From Candidatus Bathyarchaeota archaeon (lineage in GTDB: Archaea > Thermoproteota > Bathyarchaeia > Bathyarchaeales > Bathyarchaeaceae): a stretch of DNA of 7,610 nt. The position numbers and the translations under genes are program-made. This document shows, piece by piece, positions 6,261-7,610 of the stretch. Positions within the stretch are counted from its first letter, which is position 1. Each line of letters opens with the position of its first letter. The notes under the pieces are model-generated. The model had not been told where the DNA came from. It saw only the letters and a program-made list of their open reading frames with translations, and searched no databases. Location of the stretch: the NCBI GenBank assembly GCA_020350305.1, contig CP070709.1, forward strand, positions 745,619 to 753,228, in the 5' to 3' direction.

Positions 6261-6396
6261 TTGCATTCGCGTATTTTTTGGGCGGCGGGAAGTGTAAGCG
6301 ACATTGTGGTACATGCATGCATAAGCAAGGATTAATTCCTTTTCTGAATTTTTCACGTATATGCACTCTATATGTCGAGCAGCTTAAGCGCTTGAT

Positions 6397-6570
6397 TTAT
6401 ACTTTTACCCATATTTTAGGGAAGCAAATCTTACATACATATTTAACACGATGCTTAGTTTTGTTCCTCCAAGCTTTCTCGCCAACCACGTCACACTCAC
6501 AAATCTTGCATCGTCGACTGTTCAAAGGCTTTCGACCGGATTTCCTGATGAATATTAGTTTCCACGGCAT
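6397..6570 (-). CDS. Small zinc-ribbon-like protein
   Basis: A 57-aa basic protein with C21-x2-C24 and C46-x2-C49, the knuckle pair of a zinc ribbon, plus an extra C26; about 21 residues lie between knuckles. The opening MPWKLIFIRKSGRKPLNS is positively charged, which would suit nucleic-acid contact, but no function can be assigned. ATG 6570 was chosen because CTTGAATAAT at 6591-6600 on the minus strand is a TATA-like box about 26 bp upstream, implying a leaderless message; there is no ribosome binding site. A TTG at 6588 would add six residues. It lies upstream of the flavoprotein gene in the same direction, but the copy-2 promoter separates them. Confidence 0.65.
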   Translation of the reverse strand: MPWKLIFIRKSGRKPLNSRRCKICECDVVGEKAWRNKTKHRVKYVCKICFPKIWVKV

Positions 6571-6584
6571 GTTTTCCAACTCAA

Positions 6585-6749
6585 TCAACCATTATTCAAG
6601 TTCCAAGCATCGAACGTCTGCATGGTTTCCCGCAGCCCACCCACTTCCGTGTTCAGGAGGAGAGAAAAGCTTGCTTCAAGAGAGAGAAAGGAGAAACCTC
6701 GCAAAACTGAGGTGTGACTGAAGCGGTGAGATGTTTCGGGCTTTCTCAT
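6585..6749 (-). CDS. Doubtful 54-aa ORF with a good ribosome binding site
   Basis: The frame starts at ATG 6749 with GGAGATG five bases upstream, a convincing Shine-Dalgarno site, 58 nt after the 81-aa gene, and ends at TGA 6587-6585 near the zinc-ribbon promoter. The protein begins MRKPETSHRF and is rich in Ser, Leu and Phe with no domain I recognise. Composition does not look clearly protein-like, and a plus-strand frame is also open here. The ribosome binding site is the main support; I cannot exclude chance. Confidence 0.3.
   Translation of the reverse strand: MRKPETSHRFSHTSVLRGFSFLSLEASFSLLLNTEVGGLRETMQTFDAWNLNNG
6591..6600 (-). promoter_or_regulatory. TATA-like box for the zinc-ribbon gene
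   Basis: Minus-strand CTTGAATAAT, centred about 26 bp before ATG 6570. This is the spacing expected for a leaderless archaeal transcript and decides the start chosen for the zinc-ribbon gene. Confidence 0.4.
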
Positions 6750-6807
6750 ATTTTCATCTCCTTTCTTAGAAGATTCATACAAACACGCGCGCCTTATATT
6801 TGCCTCC

Positions 6808-7053
6808 CTACATGTGAGCAAAGTACCAGGGTTCTGTTACGTCTTCCCTATCACTCAGACTTATGCTCAATTTTTGCTTGCGTTTAGACGTGATGAAAAC
6901 TGATTCTCCCTGTTTAAGACGTTTTTTGACTTCTCCAAAATCGATCTCCTCAACCTCTTCAACCTCAACACTCTCATCTTCGTCGTCTTTCAAGAAGAAC
7001 AGTTGAAAGAGTGGTTTTTCTTCGTTGACTTCAAAGAAGTTTCTCATTACCAT
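6808..7053 (-). CDS. 81-aa acidic/basic hypothetical protein
   Basis: I do not recognise the family. From ATG 7053 the protein opens MVMRNFFEVNEEKPLFQLFF, then an acidic stretch (about 23-41; DDEDE and EEVEEID), a helix-like lysine-rich stretch (GEVKKRLKQGESVFI), a basic patch KRKQK at 57-61, and ends EPWYFAHM. Opposite charges in the two halves suggest a small folded or partner-binding protein; no signal peptide, cysteines or metal motif are seen. The ATG overlaps the stop of the upstream 38-aa ORF as TAATG, which implies translational coupling and supports both. A GTG at 7062 would add three residues. Expression probably comes from module copy 3 at 7207-7241. Confidence 0.6.
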   Translation of the reverse strand: MVMRNFFEVNEEKPLFQLFFLKDDEDESVEVEEVEEIDFGEVKKRLKQGESVFITSKRKQKLSISLSDREDVTEPWYFAHM

Positions 7054-7169
7054 TATTTCCACAAACCGTTACACCATAGTTTTTTACCTACATGTTCTGA
7101 ATATTCGCAAACAAAAAAGGGAATTTTGAGTTTGGTTTGCATGCGTGCATCATAAATTTGCACCTCCAT
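7053..7169 (-). CDS. 38-aa small protein coupled to the 81-aa gene
   Basis: From ATG 7169 the frame reads MEVQIYDARMQTKLKIPFFV, then CEYSEHVGKKLWCNGLWK and TAA, sharing TAATG with the next gene. The predicted start site near 7186 leaves a leader of about 17 nt. The case has one problem: the strong GGAGGTG (7167-7161) is inside this frame and is ideally placed, 7 nt away, for ATG 7153 in another frame, which gives only a 21-aa peptide (MMHACKPNSK..., ending at TAG near 7090). Either the 38-aa protein starts leader-style at 7169, or the message carries a short leader peptide. No family recognised. Confidence 0.4.
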   Translation of the reverse strand: MEVQIYDARMQTKLKIPFFVCEYSEHVGKKLWCNGLWK

Positions 7170-7206
7170 CCTAACATTTTATCACAGTTTTATTGGCATA
7201 GCAACG

Positions 7207-7241
7207 CTTTTAAATGTGTGTGACTGTGACACAACAGTAAC
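7207..7241 (-). promoter_or_regulatory. Operator/TATA module, copy 3
   Basis: The palindrome GTGACTGT-gacaca-ACAGTAAC is at 7220-7241. The minus-strand TATA box ATTTAAAAG is at 7207-7215. The spacing equals the other copies. It faces the 38-aa/81-aa pair. No TATA box is seen on the plus side, so it looks one-directional. Confidence 0.75.
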
Positions 7242-7270
7242 AGTTGATACGTACGCTTCACCTCTGATAT

Positions 7271-7475
7271 TCATTCTTTAACAATTATAACATTCTTCAC
7301 AGCCACCCATGGTATCCTTGCGAGATCTTTCTCTAGCGCCTTGCGAATTTCAGTTTCAAGCTCCTCAGGGGTTTTGTTCTCTGCATCCTGCGCTAGGCTG
7401 ATGAGGACTACTAAAACGGCTTTCTTACCCCTGATTTGCTCATTTATGTCTTCGGGTATGACTTTTCACTTCCAT
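7271..7475 (-). pseudogene. 67-codon conserved-looking small gene with a one-base frameshift
   Basis: From TGA at 7273-7271 the frame reads back through IRKALEKDLARIPWVAVKN and QIRGKKAVLVV to VIPEDINE, but has no usable start before an in-frame TGA at 7468-7466. In the next frame ATG GAA GTG AAA begins at 7475 and would stop after 11 codons. Removing one A from the AAAA run (7466-7463) joins the two as MEVKVIPEDINEQIRGKKAV, 67 aa in all. The product would be a small alpha/beta protein with a charged helix (KTPEELETEIRKALEKDL). I do not recognise the family. It sits behind module copy 4. It could be a true frameshift or a homopolymer sequencing error. Confidence 0.55.
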
Positions 7476-7538
7476 GAGGTGATTCTCGCTTCCTTGGGAC
7501 TCTTGGTGATGTGCTTGCGTATGATTTGGAAGGGTAAA

Positions 7539-7573
7539 TTCTTAAATATATGTGACTGTGATATAACAGTAAC
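7539..7573 (-). promoter_or_regulatory. Operator/TATA module, copy 4
   Basis: The palindrome GTGACTGT-gatata-ACAGTAAC is at 7552-7573. The minus-strand TATA box TATATTTAAGAA overlaps 7539-7550. The predicted start site near 7518 precedes the frameshifted 67-codon gene by about 43 nt. No plus-strand TATA box is visible before the window ends. Confidence 0.72.
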
Positions 7574-7610
7574 AGCTAATCCTAAGGAGCGGCTTGTCTT
7601 GTTAACTTCT

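Noticed and set aside
6218..6721. A 167-codon plus-strand ORF, the longest frame in the 6.2-6.8 kb stretch
   Set aside because: It starts inside the copy-2 operator, runs antisense to the zinc-ribbon gene, has low-complexity Leu/Ser/His-rich composition and no ribosome binding site or recognisable motif.
3327..7147. Repeated TGCATGC/ATGCATG words (near 3328, 4571, 6314, 7139)
   Set aside because: Short self-complementary words with no fixed context; a few copies in 7.6 kb can be chance.
7466..7468. In-frame TGA in the 67-codon gene read as selenocysteine
   Set aside because: No SECIS-like structure or redox context is seen, the upstream frame has no start and crosses the promoter module, and a one-base frameshift gives a better protein with an ATG.
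4217..7573. The four operator copies taken as CRISPR repeats or a mobile-element repeat
   Set aside because: Spacings are irregular (about 330 to 2000 bp), genes lie between them, and conservation is limited to arms and TATA while spacers vary, which fits protein sites.

Overview
The window reads as a piece of an archaeal chromosome. Promoters are TATA-type (TTTAAA-like boxes about 20-60 bp from start codons). Some starts look leaderless, while others have Shine-Dalgarno sites such as GGAGGTG. Gene content (ferredoxin-dependent 2-oxoacid oxidoreductase, single-cluster ferredoxin, DUF2769-like Cys-rich protein, small zinc-ribbon proteins) is archaeal. A Bathyarchaeia-like or related Thermoproteota lineage is my guess from style only; no marker gene is present.

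Layout. 1-232: 5' end of a Na+/Ca2+-exchanger-type gene (minus) with an internal stop. 347-3231: a tight minus-strand operon, ferredoxin - gamma/alpha-fused 2-oxoacid:ferredoxin oxidoreductase - beta subunit, with its own TATA box and a perfect inverted repeat upstream. 3324-4154: wrbA-type quinone reductase followed by a truncated universal stress protein. 4216-4293: a two-sided promoter/operator. 4320-4636: a frameshifted DUF2769-like gene (plus), colliding with 4533-4742, an N-terminal stump of a GH15 glucoamylase (minus). 4753-6177: a dihydrolipoamide-dehydrogenase-like flavoprotein. 6397-7169: small minus-strand genes (zinc ribbon, one doubtful ORF, an 81-aa acidic protein, a coupled 38-aa ORF). 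7271-7475: a frameshifted 67-codon gene.

The most striking signal is not a gene. A 35-bp module is present four times (4217-4251, 6211-6245, 7207-7241, 7539-7573). It joins a TATA box, at one fixed distance, to the imperfect palindrome GTGACTGT-N6-ACAGYAAC. Each copy sits just upstream of a minus-strand gene or gene pair: wrbA, the flavoprotein, the 38/81-aa pair, and the frameshifted 67-codon gene. Two copies also have a mirror-image TATA box on the other side. This looks like a local regulon under one transcription factor, with a redox flavour from the two recognisable targets. The ferredoxin/oxidoreductase operon carries a different palindrome, AGTCTTTA-N8-TAAAGACT, directly upstream of its TATA box.

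A second theme is decay. Five genes are broken: exchanger (in-frame stop), stress protein (truncated), DUF2769 (frameshift), GH15 (truncated) and the 67-codon gene (one extra base). The truncations cannot be sequencing errors; the three point lesions could be.
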